DNA of 64,000 nucleotides. Origin: Arion vulgaris (taxonomy: Eukaryota > Mollusca > Gastropoda > Stylommatophora > Arionidae). Positions within the stretch are counted from its first letter, which is position 1, and each line of letters starts with the position of its first letter. Position numbers and translations under genes: made by a program. A model generated the notes under the pieces. It had not been told where the DNA came from. It did no database searches and saw only the letters and a program-made list of their open reading frames with translations. Of this stretch, positions 32,850-42,467 are shown piece by piece. Where the stretch lies: positions 17,413,927 through 17,477,926 of the forward strand of contig CM036767.1 in assembly GCA_020796225.1 (NCBI GenBank), given 5' to 3'.

Positions 32850-35140
32850 TGATTGATTAGTTGTTAGGACCATCAACCTTGCACTTGGGTGAATAACCAT
32901 GTGTGCTCCGATCTCTTTCTTACACAGAAAGATCTCAGCAGCCGTTCACGAATTCCGTAGCACCAGCGAGGGTCCACTACGCAATTTAAAAGATGGTGAA
33001 AATGTTTTAGAAATTTTATTATTTAATCTTTCCAATGAATTGTACATGGCAACAGCTTTCCAGCCTGCTCTTATCAATTTTGCTAGGTAAGTCGCTTTCC
33101 AGCCTGCTCTTATCAATTTTGCTAGGTAAGTCGCTTTCCAGCCTGCTCTTATCAATTTTGCTAGGTAAGTCGCTTTCAGCCTGCTCTATCAATTTTGCTA
33201 GGTAAGTCGCTTTCCAGCCTGCTCTTATCAATTTTGCTAGGTAAGTCGCTTTCCAGCCTGCTCTTATCAATTTTGCTAGGTAAGTCGCTTTCCAGCCTGC
33301 TCTTATCAATTTTGCTAGGTAAGTCGCTTTCCAGCCTGCTCTTATCAATTTTGCTAGGTAAGTCGCTTTCCAGCCTGCTCTTATCAATTTTGCTAGGTAA
33401 GTCGCTTTCCAGCCTGCTCTTATCAATTTTGCTAGGTAAGTCGCTTTCCAGCCTGCTCTTATCAATTTTGCTAGGTAAGTCGCTTTCCAGCCTGCTCTTA
33501 TCAATTTTGCTAGGTAAGTCGCTTTCCAGCCTGCTCTTATCAATTTTGCTAGGTAAGTCGCTTTCCAGCCTGCTCTTATCAATTTTGCTAGGTAAGTAGC
33601 TTTCAGCCTGCTCTTATCAATTTTGCTAGGTAAGTCGCTTTCCAGCCTGCTCTTATCAATTTTGCTAGGTAAGTCGCTTTCCAGCCTGCTCTTATCAATT
33701 TTGCTAGGTAAGTCGCTTTCCAGCCTGCTCTTATCAATTTTGCTAGGTAAGTCGCTTTCCAGCCTGCTCTTATCAATTTTGCTAGGTAAGTCGCTTTCCA
33801 GCCTGCTCTTATCAATTTTGCTAGGTAAGTCGCTTTCCAGCCTGCTCTTATCAATTTTGCTAGGTAAGTCGCTTTCCAGCCTGCTCTTATCAATTTTGCT
33901 AGGTAAGTCGCTTTCCAGCCTGCTCTTATCAATTTTGCTAGGTAAGTCGCTTTCCAGCCTGCTCTTATCAATTTTGCTAGGTAAGTCGCTTTCCAGCCTG
34001 CTCTTATCAATTTTGCTAGGTAAGTCGCTTTCCAGCCTGCTCTTATCAATTTTGCTAGGTAAGTCGCTTTCCAGCCTGCTCTTATCAATTTTGCTAGGTA
34101 AGTCGCTTTCCAGCCTGCTCTTATCAATTTTGCTAGGTAAGTCGCTTTCCAGCCTGCTCTTATCAATTTTGCTAGGTAAGTCGCTTTCCAGCCTGCTCTT
34201 ATCAATTTTGCTAGGTAAGTCGCTTTCCAGCCTGCTCTTATCAATTTTGCTAGGTAAGTCGCTTTCCAGCCTGCTCTTATCAATTTTGCTAGGTAAGTCG
34301 CTTTCCAGCCTGCTCTTATCAATTTTGCTAGGTAAGTCGCTTTCCAGCCTGCTCTTATCAATTTTGCTAGGTAAGTCGCTTTCCAGCCTGCTCTTATCAA
34401 TTTTGCTAGGTAAGTCGCTTTCCAGCCTGCTCTTATCAATTTTGCTAGGTAAGTCGCTTTCCAGCCTGCTCTTATCAATTTTGCTAGGTAAGTCGCTTTC
34501 CAGCCTGCTCTTATCAATTTTGCTAGGTAAGTCGCTTTCCAGCCTGCTCTTATCAATTTTGCTAGGTAAGTCGCTTTCCAGCCTGCTCTTATCAATTTTG
34601 CTAGGTAAGTCGCTTTCCAGCCTGCTCTTATCAATTTTGCTAGGTAAGTCGCTTTCCAGCCTGCTCTTATCAATTTTGCTAGGTCGCTTTCCAGCCTGCT
34701 CTTATCAATTTTGCTAGGTAAGTCGCTTTCCAGCCTGCTCTTATCAATTTTGCTAGGTAAGTCGCTTTCCAGCCTGCTCTTATCAATTTTGCTAGGTAAG
34801 TCGCTTTCCAGCCTGCTCTTATCAATTTTGCTAGGTAAGTCGCTTTCCAGCCTGCTCTTATCAATTTTGCTAGGTAAGTCGCTTTCCAGCCTGCTCTTAT
34901 CAATTTTGCTAGGTAAGTCGCTTTCCAGCCTGCTCTTATCAATTTTGCTAGGTAAGTCGCTTTCCAGCCTGCTCTTATCAATTTTGAACTGCTAAGAGTT
35001 CTTTTATGGGCTCAACTTGAACACATGACCTACGTTTTATCGTCTGTCTCCGATATGACTAGGAACTGGATCTCATCTACACTGAGATCAGGGATCTATG
35101 CAGAAAAATATCCCGATGACTCAACTAAGAAACGAATGAG
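32850..35140 (-). repeat. SINE-B copy inflated by an internal minisatellite
   Basis: Outer parts of a reverse-oriented SINE-B: 32850-33060 (AACCATGTGTGCTCCGATCT, CACAGAAAGATCTCAGCAGC) and 34985-35140 (TTTGAACTGCTAAGAGTTC, TTATCGTCTGTCTCCGATAT, CACTGAGATCAGGGATCT). A 39-bp unit including the SINE's own CTTTCCAGCCTGCTC lies between them in about 49 copies. Confidence 0.88.
33051..34985 (+). repeat. 39-bp minisatellite, about 49 copies, each with AG|GTAAGT
   Basis: The unit is GCTAGGTAAGTCGC, TTTCCAGCCTGCTC and TTATCAATTTT. Copies are almost identical; one unit near 34681 lacks GTAA, and small gaps occur near 33177 and 33600. The length of 13 codons keeps all frames open on both strands, so the apparent proteins of up to 364 residues are artefacts. 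On the receptor's sense strand every normal unit offers a consensus 5' splice site (AG|GTAAGT) and a 3'-site-like TTTCCAG. Confidence 0.96.
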
Positions 35141-35254
35141 TACCTTTTGGAACGAGAGGCTCTACTCTACCCAAGCTCTACCCTCCCCAAGCTCTACTCC
35201 ACAGGGACCACATTGAAAAGATATCTAGAGAACTAGAGAGAGACCAACAAAAAT

Positions 35255-35798
35255 AAGAAATAAAAAAAGGTATTAAAGTAAAAGAATAAAAAAAGGGAAA
35301 GGAAGAAAGAAATGAAGAATGAAAGAGAAAGAAAACACGGAAAGAAAAAGAAAGAAAGAAAAGAAAGAAAATAAGAAAGAAAGAAAGAAGGAAAAGAAAG
35401 GAAAACAAGAAAGAAAAGAAAGAAAGAAAGAAAAGAAAGAAAGAATAAGATAGAAAGAAAGAAAGAAAGAAAAGAAAAGAAGAAAGAAGAAAGAAGAGAA
35501 AGAAAGAATAAGAAAGAAAGAAAGAAAGAATAAGAAAGAAAGAAAGAAAGAATAAGAAAGAAAGAAAGAAAGAATAAGAAAGAAAGAAAGAAAGAATAAG
35601 AAAGAAAGAAAGAAAGAATAAGAAAGAAGCGAAAGAAAGAATAAGAAAGAAAGAAAGAAAGAATAAGAAAGAAAGAAAGAAAGAATAAGAAAGAAAGAAA
35701 GAAAGAATAAGAAAGAAAGAAAGAAAGAATAAGAAAGAAAGAAAGAAAGAATAAGAAAGAAAGAAAGAAAAGAAAGAAAGAAAGAAAGAAAGAAAGAA

Positions 35799-35838
<40 letters not shown>

Positions 35839-35998
35839 ATAAGAAAGAATAAGAAAGAAGAAGAATAAGAAAGAATAAGAAAGAAGAAAGAAAAGAAAGA
35901 AAGAAGAATAAGAAAGAATAAGAAGAAAGAAAGAAAGAAAGAAGAATAAGAAAGAAAGAAAGAAGAATAAGAAAGAAAGAAAGAAGAAAGAAAGAATA
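35255..35998. repeat. Polypurine (GAAA)n/(GAAAGAATAA) microsatellite
   Basis: About 740 bases with almost no pyrimidine on the + strand apart from the T of AATAA interruptions. GAAAGAAAGAAAGAATAA is itself repeated many times between about 35500 and 35760. Confidence 0.95.
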
Positions 35999-36113
35999 TA
36001 TCTAAGTATGTGTAGATAGAATACGAATATAAATTATAGAGATGGAGAGAAAAACAATATGGAAAGAAGAAGAAATAGAAAGATAATGAGAAAAAATAAT
36101 ATAGATCAGATAT

Positions 36114-36250
36114 TAAAAGTTTAATTTAGTTTAGTCATCGGATCATCATCACTGCACATCGAACCAATTAGTCCATAAGTAATCCGATCTCCTCCTCAGT
36201 ATGTCTCTCAGCGTGTGGCGACTAACAACACCGGTTCTTTGTTGGTTTAC
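36114..36250 (-). pseudogene. RNase H LINE 3' end
   Basis: Reverse complement of the 25400-25520 ending: AGTTTAATTTAGTTTAGTCA tail, CTCAGCGTGTGGCGACTAAC and CCGGTTCTTTGTTGGTTTAC. Confidence 0.78.
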
Positions 36251-36310
36251 TATTCGTATATGGCTACCAGCATAGTGTTCATGTACCACTTATCCTCCTT
36301 CTTTTTTTCC

Positions 36311-36768
36311 GAAGAATTGACTTCATTGCACCGGGTTTTACCCCATATGGCTCGGGTCCTATCCGCAGAAATAGCACGCCACCTGCAGAGAGTATTGCAC
36401 AAGCACGAACTCCGTAGCTCCAGCAACAATCCTAGGGCCTCTGAAAAAAACTGCACTCGTGAACAGAACGGTGCTGTCCGGATTCGAACCCACGACCTTC
36501 GACTCACAAGGCACAGAACTTAAGCACTTAGCCACAGAGACCTTCGACTCACAAGGCACAGAACTTAAGCACTTAGCCACAGAGACCTTCGACTCACAAG
36601 GCACAGAACTTAAGCACTTAGCCACAGAGACCTTCGACTCACAAGGCACAGAACTTAAGCACTTAGCCACAGAGACCTTCGACTCACAAGGCACAGAACT
36701 TAAGCACTTAGCCACAGAGACCTTCGACTCACAAGGCACAGAACTTAAGCACTTAGCCACAGAGACCC
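36311..36768 (-). repeat. SINE-A copy with tandemly repeated promoter head
   Basis: The body (TTGACTTCATTGCACCGGGT, ACAAGCACGAACTCCGTAGC) is single copy and the B-box region GGATTCGAACCCACGACCTT is present once. The adjoining head, TTCGACTCACAAGGCACAGA plus ACTTAAGCACTTAGCCACAG, is repeated six times as a 45-bp unit (36494-36766). The A-box portion of the RNA polymerase III promoter is therefore multiplied. Confidence 0.9.
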
Positions 36769-36769
36769 C

Positions 36770-37477
36770 TGTTTGATGCCGGTCGACGTCCGCCACTTTG
36801 AACTGAGCAAAACCAAAAAAACCGTCACCACACGCCGATGACAAACACTGAGGAACATTCCAGCACAGATGCACGAAATCACTGACGAAGATCCTCAGTG
36901 AATGGACTTCCTATTCACATGTCATCCCTCTCTGCATAAGAGGGATGAAATTAACCATCCACTTACACGAAATATTAGTATCGCAAAAACAACAATACTT
37001 TGACGTTAGCCAATTCGAACTGGAATATTTAAAGTGATATTGTGAAAGAACGAGACAAAATACTCAAGACAAACATGATGAACTTATAACTTTTAACGCG
37101 GTAACAAAAGTCGCAGGTCAACAGACAGAAAATCTCATTAAAGTCCACCAACAAAAAAGACCAAACATTGATCCCTTTCTTCCATTACTAAAAACGTCTC
37201 GTCATTTCCGAAGTTAATGGCACCGCCATATTCAAGCCTGCGTTTTATTAACGGATATTAAGACTGGTATGTCCAGATTTAGCCGTCAAGTCAAACCACA
37301 ATCTGAAAATATTATTTGGCCTTCAAACTATGCGACCAGCTAAAAATTTGTTTTACTTGACTTCTGACAAGAATCACATGACGTGTGATTCAGTTCTTAT
37401 TATCTTCTCATGACACGTAATTATTTCACGCCCACATATCATTTCTTCTTTTTATCCTTATCTAACAAATAATTCTT
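36770..37477. other. No gene recognised
   Basis: About 700 bases of AT-rich sequence with no repeat or coding feature that I can name. Confidence 0.4.
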
Positions 37478-37720
37478 CTTCTTCTTCTTTAGCCTTTTCA
37501 TCTCCAAGAAGGCATAGGTCCACATTCAAGGCCTTACAAGCTCTCATGTACTTTGTCCTGGTTTTTTTTTAAAAACTATGTGCATTTACTGGGTGAGGTA
37601 GCTAGTCCAACGACAAACCTCCACTTTCGCTATAAACAGCATGTGGCAGGAAGCAGTGGTTCCACTTCCACCCCGAATTCGGACCGCGGCAACCACATGG
37701 GCGTTACCCCGAACAGTCCT
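37478..37720 (-). repeat. SINE-C2-like fragment
   Basis: TTCTTCTTCTTCTTTAGCC at the left and GGCAGGAAGCAGTGGTTC with CGCGGCAACCACATGGGCG at the right resemble 27962-28232. The GC-rich stretch 37720-37960 after it is unexplained. Confidence 0.45.
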
Positions 37721-38014
37721 CCTCGACCATCGGACAGGAGAGATGTGTAGGCGCATCCTCTGAGACTCTCATCATCCGTACCGCGACCAGATCCCGAATC
37801 CAACATATATACACCCACCCATCCACCCACACCAGAGCAGCTCTCCTCGATCCGCACCGCCCAGCCAGACAAAAGTCTGCCACCAGGGTCACTTCGTGGA
37901 GGCGGTGCAGGGTCCCGGTCAGTGCCAGCCACTGTCTCTGGTGCCATTCTACATCCTACATCATAGCGCCTGTTGCCCCTAACAAATAACACCACATGGG
38001 AAATTAAATGAGTG

Positions 38015-38372
38015 AGGAAGCCGTGGTGGTCACCAGGAAAGATAGACTACGAAACGAGGACATCAGAAGCAGATGGGCATAACTTCATACACCGAATACA
38101 TCGAAAGACAACACATGCTGTGGTTTGGATATTTAATGAGAATGGAATACAACAAACCACCAACAACAGCATACAATAAAAGGAGATCAGGTACTAGAGC
38201 CAAGGAAGACCAAGAAAAGTAGGGATAGACAATATCAAGACCACACTAAATAAACACGGATATAACACAACAAGGGCGACACATCTGGCATTGGAACGCA
38301 AAGTAAAGCTCCCACCCTACGCTTAACGGCAAGAGTGGACAACCAATTCCATCATCCACATGGGGAAAGACA
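38015..38372 (+). pseudogene. LINE C-terminal fragment
   Basis: With small frame changes the translation gives TRKDRLRNEDIRSR, TEYIERQHMLWFGYLMRME and ATHLALERKVKLPPYA. This matches the R.DRIRNEDIR...IERQ...WFGHLMRM...ATHLALDR.L family ending seen in many animal LINEs. Its 3' end meets the opposite-strand LINE at 38374. Confidence 0.78.
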
Positions 38373-38373
38373 A

Positions 38374-38810
38374 TCATCATCATCAAGTGCCGTCTCCACA
38401 TTGAAGGTTGGCTGCAATGAATCTCCAGCATCCTCTGTCTTTTGCCTTGGTGTTGCACACTGCCAGACACATCTGTCCATTTCTTAAAGTTTCCCTCCCA
38501 CTTATATCTCGGTCTTCCTCTTGCTCTTCGCCCCTCAACCTTCCCCTCTAGTAAAGATTTTATCATGGTGTCATGTCTTTTATGTGTCTAAAATACTTTA
38601 TTTGTCTGAATTTTACTTCTCGTAATAATTGTTTCCTCATGCCTATTTTTCCTAAAACTTGTTTATTTGTCTGTTTTTCTGTCCATGAAACTCTGCCTAT
38701 TCTTCTATATATCCACATCTTAAATGCATCAATTCTGTCTTCTAACTGCTTGTTCATTGTCCATGTTTCGAGCCATACATTAATATAGAAAAACAATAGA
38801 CATTACAATA
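38374..38810 (-). pseudogene. LINE C-terminal fragment with (GAT)n tail
   Basis: The minus-strand frame: ETWTMNKQLEDRIDAFKMWI, YRRIGRVSWTEKQTNKQVL, FRQIKYFRHI, then after a frame change WQCATPRQKTEDAGDSLQPT. It ends (GAT)n at 38374. Its last part equals 11378-11533. Confidence 0.82.
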
Positions 38811-38879
38811 AACAACAACAAAATCAAATTCACAACTTCATATTGGATAGTTTCATCTGAATATAACGTATATGTTATA

Positions 38880-38965
38880 CGTAAGAGCTGCTAATGTGCA
38901 GTGGTTAGTGCATTTGTTTCGTAGGCAAGATGCTCCATGATTAAATTCTCCAGTTCAGAGTAGGA
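38880..38965 (+). repeat. Degenerate tRNA-like SINE head (weak)
   Basis: GTGCAGTGGTTAGTGCATTT resembles an A-box region, and the B-box position reads CATGATTAAATTCTCC. Weak and isolated. Confidence 0.35.
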
Positions 38966-39098
38966 TTTTATCCCGACCACACAACGACTCTCGTCGAACC
39001 AGCCTCAATTAGGTCATGAAAAGTGAATGTTTTGTCATTTCTGTCGGAAGGGATTGAGTCTTATTAGGAAACCGGGCAATAAGTCAATCCTTCGTCTG

Positions 39099-39231
39099 TG
39101 GACATCTCTCATATCTTTTGACTTTGGACATCTCTCATATCTTTTGACTTTGGACATCTCTCATATCTTTTGACTTTGGACATCTCCCATATCTTTTGAC
39201 TGTGGACATCTCTCATATCTTTTGACTTTGA
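39099..39231. repeat. 26-bp tandem repeat, five units
   Basis: Units of GGACATCTCTCATATCTTTT plus GACTTT. Confidence 0.93.
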
Positions 39232-39394
39232 ATCAGCACTTTTTATAAGACTCATCAACTACGCTAATATACCACGCGTTGAAGATGCATACTAAATGTA
39301 TCTCGGGCGCTTTGATAAGCAAACAAATTTTGATTCGATTTTTTAAATGACGTAATTGTTATGCATGATCCATGACCTAGTTTAATGGTGTACT

Positions 39395-39780
39395 GAACCA
39401 GAGCCAACTATAAACTTATGGGCTAAACCAGAGCCAACTATAAACTACTGGGCCTTCGGGCTCAGGTAAGAATTGTGGAAATCAGACCCCAACTACACCA
39501 CGTGACCTCGCATTCCAGTATTGGTGTATATAGACGAATTCATTTTAAAATCAACACAAAATGCTAACTCGAAGTCATATTATGCACCAAGTTAAGTTTA
39601 ACAATAAGGAATGTCTATATTATGGATATTTTTCACCCATAAATAACTGTAGACTCACAGAATTGAGTGAAATTGCAAAAAAGCTTGCAGTGTTCTATCA
39701 AACATATATATATTTCAATCCCCACCCCGGCTCTGATCTAGGTCAGGGATTCCCCGGTCAGTTGTCTGGCCTAGTTTTCT
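39395..39780 (-). repeat. Repeat D, reverse copy
   Basis: It contains GTGACCTCGCATTCCAGTAT, CAACACAAAATGCTAACTC and GTTCTATCAAACATATATA, the inverse of the copies near 500 and 1200. GAGCCAACTATAAAC is duplicated at its left end. Confidence 0.7.
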
Positions 39781-39896
39781 AGAGTTGGCTGTGACTGAAC
39801 TGTGGCCCCCAGCAACATAAGACCAACTAGCTCACACGGAAATCAAAATCCCTGTTTAATGGGGGCTGTTTTTTTATATGTTTGATAGAACACTGT

Positions 39897-40458
39897 TATG
39901 TTATGTTATGTTATGTTATGTTATGTTATGCGATCGACGTCATGGCACATTGGGCATTCCCATTCGTGCTGTCCTCCGTTGCAGCAGCCATCCCAAAGTC
40001 CATTTGGTTTACCGTACCCATGAGAAGTTGATTACTATATCTCTCTCTCTACCACGAAGACGACACTGTCTGGCATGTCCAAACTTAACGCCTAATTCTC
40101 GAACTCGTTCCAGTGTCTGAGACCCGCCCATGTCACACAATTGAGAGCGTACCGCATTGATGATATCGGCTCTGTCCATGCTTCTGCCCACTTGAGTCGG
40201 GGCACTGTTTGTAAGAGAGTCAGCACGCTCGTTACCCCGCACTCCAACATGTCCAGGCGTGTACAGCCAAGTCATTTTCTTGAGATGTGATCTCTGAATG
40301 ATGTCCACCCATTCCACACGCATACTTCCAGATTCAATCAGTTGAAGCATATTCATCGAGTCTGATATGATGATCGTATGGGTAACCTGTTGCTCAGCCA
40401 CCCATGACAGAGCCCTGGAGGCAGCGGTGATCTCCATAGTCATGCTCCATAGTCATGC
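39897..40458 (-). mobile_element. RNase H LINE fragment with target-site duplication
   Basis: The minus-strand frame of 144 residues holds the C-terminal RNase H region: MEITAASRALSWVAEQQ (catalytic Glu), IIISDSMNMLQLIESGS (catalytic Asp), WLYTPGHVGVRGNERADSL (end of domain), then MDRADIINAV. The 3' tail is (CATAA)n on the minus strand (39897-39930). Flanks are ATAGAACACTGT at 39885-39896 and 40459-40470. The 5' truncation removes the RT and the first RNase H aspartate. The frame is open across the whole preserved part. Confidence 0.88.
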
Positions 40459-40632
40459 ATAGAACACTGTACGCATGTCTTGCAATTTCACTCAATTATA
40501 TGCGCCCATGATTATTTACTGATGAAAATGTAAATAATACTGATATTCCTTAGCTTTTAAACCAGATTTGTAACATAATATGATTTAGCATTTTGTGTTG
40601 TTTAAAAATGAATTAGTAGATATACAATATTA

Positions 40633-41051
40633 ATAATAATAATAATAATTCCTCTCGTACCGTTATACGTTACATAGGGCCTGCAAGTAATTTCTCCATA
40701 CCGCTCTATCCTGGGCAACTCGCTCAATCTCCTCCATGGAACTGAGACCGATATTTCCTGCCTCTCTCAGCAAAGTTCGTTTCAGGTCTCTTTAGGTCGA
40801 CCTCTCTTTCTTGAACCCTTTGCATCCCACTTCAATGCCTGCTTTGATATTCATTGATCATTTCTCCTCAAGGTGTGCCCAACATATCTCCATCTTCTCT
40901 TTCTTATAACAGTTGTCACTAGTGTTTGACCAGACATGTCTCTGATTTCATCACTTCTTCTGAATTCGTTCCATTTTATATTCATTATTTTTCGCAGACA
41001 TCTATTTTCAAATGTATTCAACTTACTTTCTATATCTTTAGTCATTTTTCA
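40633..41051 (-). mobile_element. 5'-truncated LINE with target-site duplication
   Basis: The minus-strand frame: KDIESKLNTFENRCLRKIMN, NEFRRSDEIRDM and RRWRYVGHTLRRNDQ. It continues, after a frame change, with the QALKWDAKGS...-type ending of 6529-6778. The tail is (ATT)n at 40633-40648. Flanks are ATATACAATATTA at 40620-40632 and 41052-41064 (13 bases). Confidence 0.87.
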
Positions 41052-41586
41052 ATATACAATATTACTTAAATGTAATATTATCATGTGACAGTTGTAGTCT
41101 TATTTCCTAGAATTTTTACCTGATCCCGCTGGCCGTATGTTATCGGAGCCCACTACTGAGCACGCTATGAAATCTATACATTTTGCAGCCAACTTAATTT
41201 ACTCATAACTCGATTTCAAAAAGCCATGTTTATTTATATAATGCGGTTAAAATAGTTGCGTTGACCTACAAATTCAGACTGTCAAAATGTCATGTCTCCA
41301 GAGTTTGGTTGTTCGTAGTTTTCCTGTGACACACAAACATACAGACCGACAGTTGAATTTATATTATAGATTGCTACAAACGTAGAACGAGGAGGAGAGG
41401 CTTGTACAAAATGTTAGCATAAAGAACTAAATATTTTATTTTTGCTCGCTAATAAATTTGTCGTTTATACTTTCTAGATCAAGGGTTTTCAAGCTGTGAG
41501 TATTGGTTCCCACAGACGCTGCTGAATTTGTTCAAAGACGTCGTAGAGGTTTGGACAGATTGTATTAGCGCAACTTGATAAATCGG

Positions 41587-41960
41587 AGTCTCTGTGGTCT
41601 TTGTGTTTCGCCTCGAAGGTCGTGGGCTTATATCCGCGCCATTATGTTCATTGATGCATTTTTACGGAGATCTTTCAGATTGTTAACTCAGCTACGGAGC
41701 TCGTGATTTGTGTAATACTCCCAGCTGGCAGTGGCGGCTCGTGATCATTTTTATTGGTGGGGGCCAGACATTTTTTCCCGGATAAATCATGGTTTTTGAT
41801 TGCTATATTTTAATTTATAAAATAATAAAAGCACGTTATACATTATTTTAGTGGGGCCGAGCCCACTGGCCCTTAATGACGAGCCGCCACTGCCAGCTGG
41901 TATCGTGCTATTTCTGCGGTGTGAGACCAAGCCAGTTGGATGAAAACCCGGTTTAGTAAA
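41587..41960 (+). repeat. SINE-A copy interrupted by a MITE
   Basis: GGAGTCTCTGTGGTCTTTGT, GGTCGTGGGCTTATATCCGC (degraded B box), GCTCGTGATTTGTGTAATAC, then the MITE, then GTATCGTGCTATTTCTGCGG. Confidence 0.83.
41729..41892. mobile_element. MITE with CAGTGGCGGCTCGT termini, copy 2, 8-bp target duplication
   Basis: 164 bases from CAGTGGCGGCTCGT to ACGAGCCGCCACTG (14-base perfect inverted termini). It is flanked by CCAGCTGG at 41721-41728 and 41893-41900, a perfect 8-base duplication. Together with short termini this indicates a hAT-type non-autonomous element; other 8-bp-duplicating superfamilies are not excluded. Confidence 0.92.
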
Positions 41961-42039
41961 CTCAATATTCTGTTATTAGACGCTTTAGATAATATAATGA
42001 GCTGCGTTTTTGTTTCTACAAGCCGAAGTTAATGAATGT

Positions 42040-42450
42040 TACCCTTCTACTTCTTCAATCATCCAGCAGCACTTGAACCCTTGCCCTTCGGTTCAATGAT
42101 ATGTAGTGGTATATGCATGTGTTTGTAAGTTGTTCTTTTGTTCCGTATAGTGTGTTCCATTTATCTGGCCTTGGAGAAAGGAGAGTCTTTCTGATGTCAT
42201 CTAGTGTTTGACACTTGAAGAGGTGGTGGTGAACGGTTTCATGATGATGTGCACACAGTTGGCACTCTGCAGTGTGTTGTGGATGAATTCTGTTCAAGTG
42301 ATTATTAAGTGTTATGTGTTGGGTTCGGAGTCTAAAAATGGTGTTCTGATCTCTTCTTGTAAGGTGGTTGATGTTGTCATTAAGGTTAGGGCTGGCCATA
42401 TGTCTGTAAACCTCTTTTCCCGTGTCTCCCGTGGTCTATCTGTTCATTAA
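42040..42450 (-). pseudogene. LINE polyprotein C-terminus (post-RNase H, CxxC-H-C)
   Basis: The minus-strand frame of 114 residues: RDQNTIFRLRTQHITLNNHL, NRIHPQHTAECQLCAHHHET, VHHHLFKC. The pattern R.Q.....LRT.H..L..H..R......C..C...ET..H.L..C is, from family knowledge, the segment after the RNase H domain in jockey/I-like LINEs. The single long frame suggests a fairly young copy. Confidence 0.85.
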
Positions 42451-42467
42451 AATTTCTTTATTTGTTG

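Larger units (their letters stand above)
39783..41150 (+). repeat. Repeat D copy interrupted by two LINE insertions
   Basis: Segments 39783-39896, 40459-40632 and 41052-41150 join to one repeat D: ATGTTTGATAGAACACTG, then TCACTCAATTATATGCGCCC, then CATGTGACAGTTGTAGTC and GATCCCGCTGGCCGTATGTT. Both insertions have target-site duplications. Confidence 0.82.

Noticed and set aside
33603..34717. Open frames of 356 and 364 codons on both strands
   Set aside because: The 39-bp unit is 13 codons without stops, so the frames are forced by the minisatellite; the translations are pure repeats (LGKSLSSLLLSIL).
36359..36874. 171-codon minus-strand frame with repeated VSVAKCLSSVPCESK
   Set aside because: It is the SINE-A head repeated as a 15-codon unit; the rest is SINE-A body.
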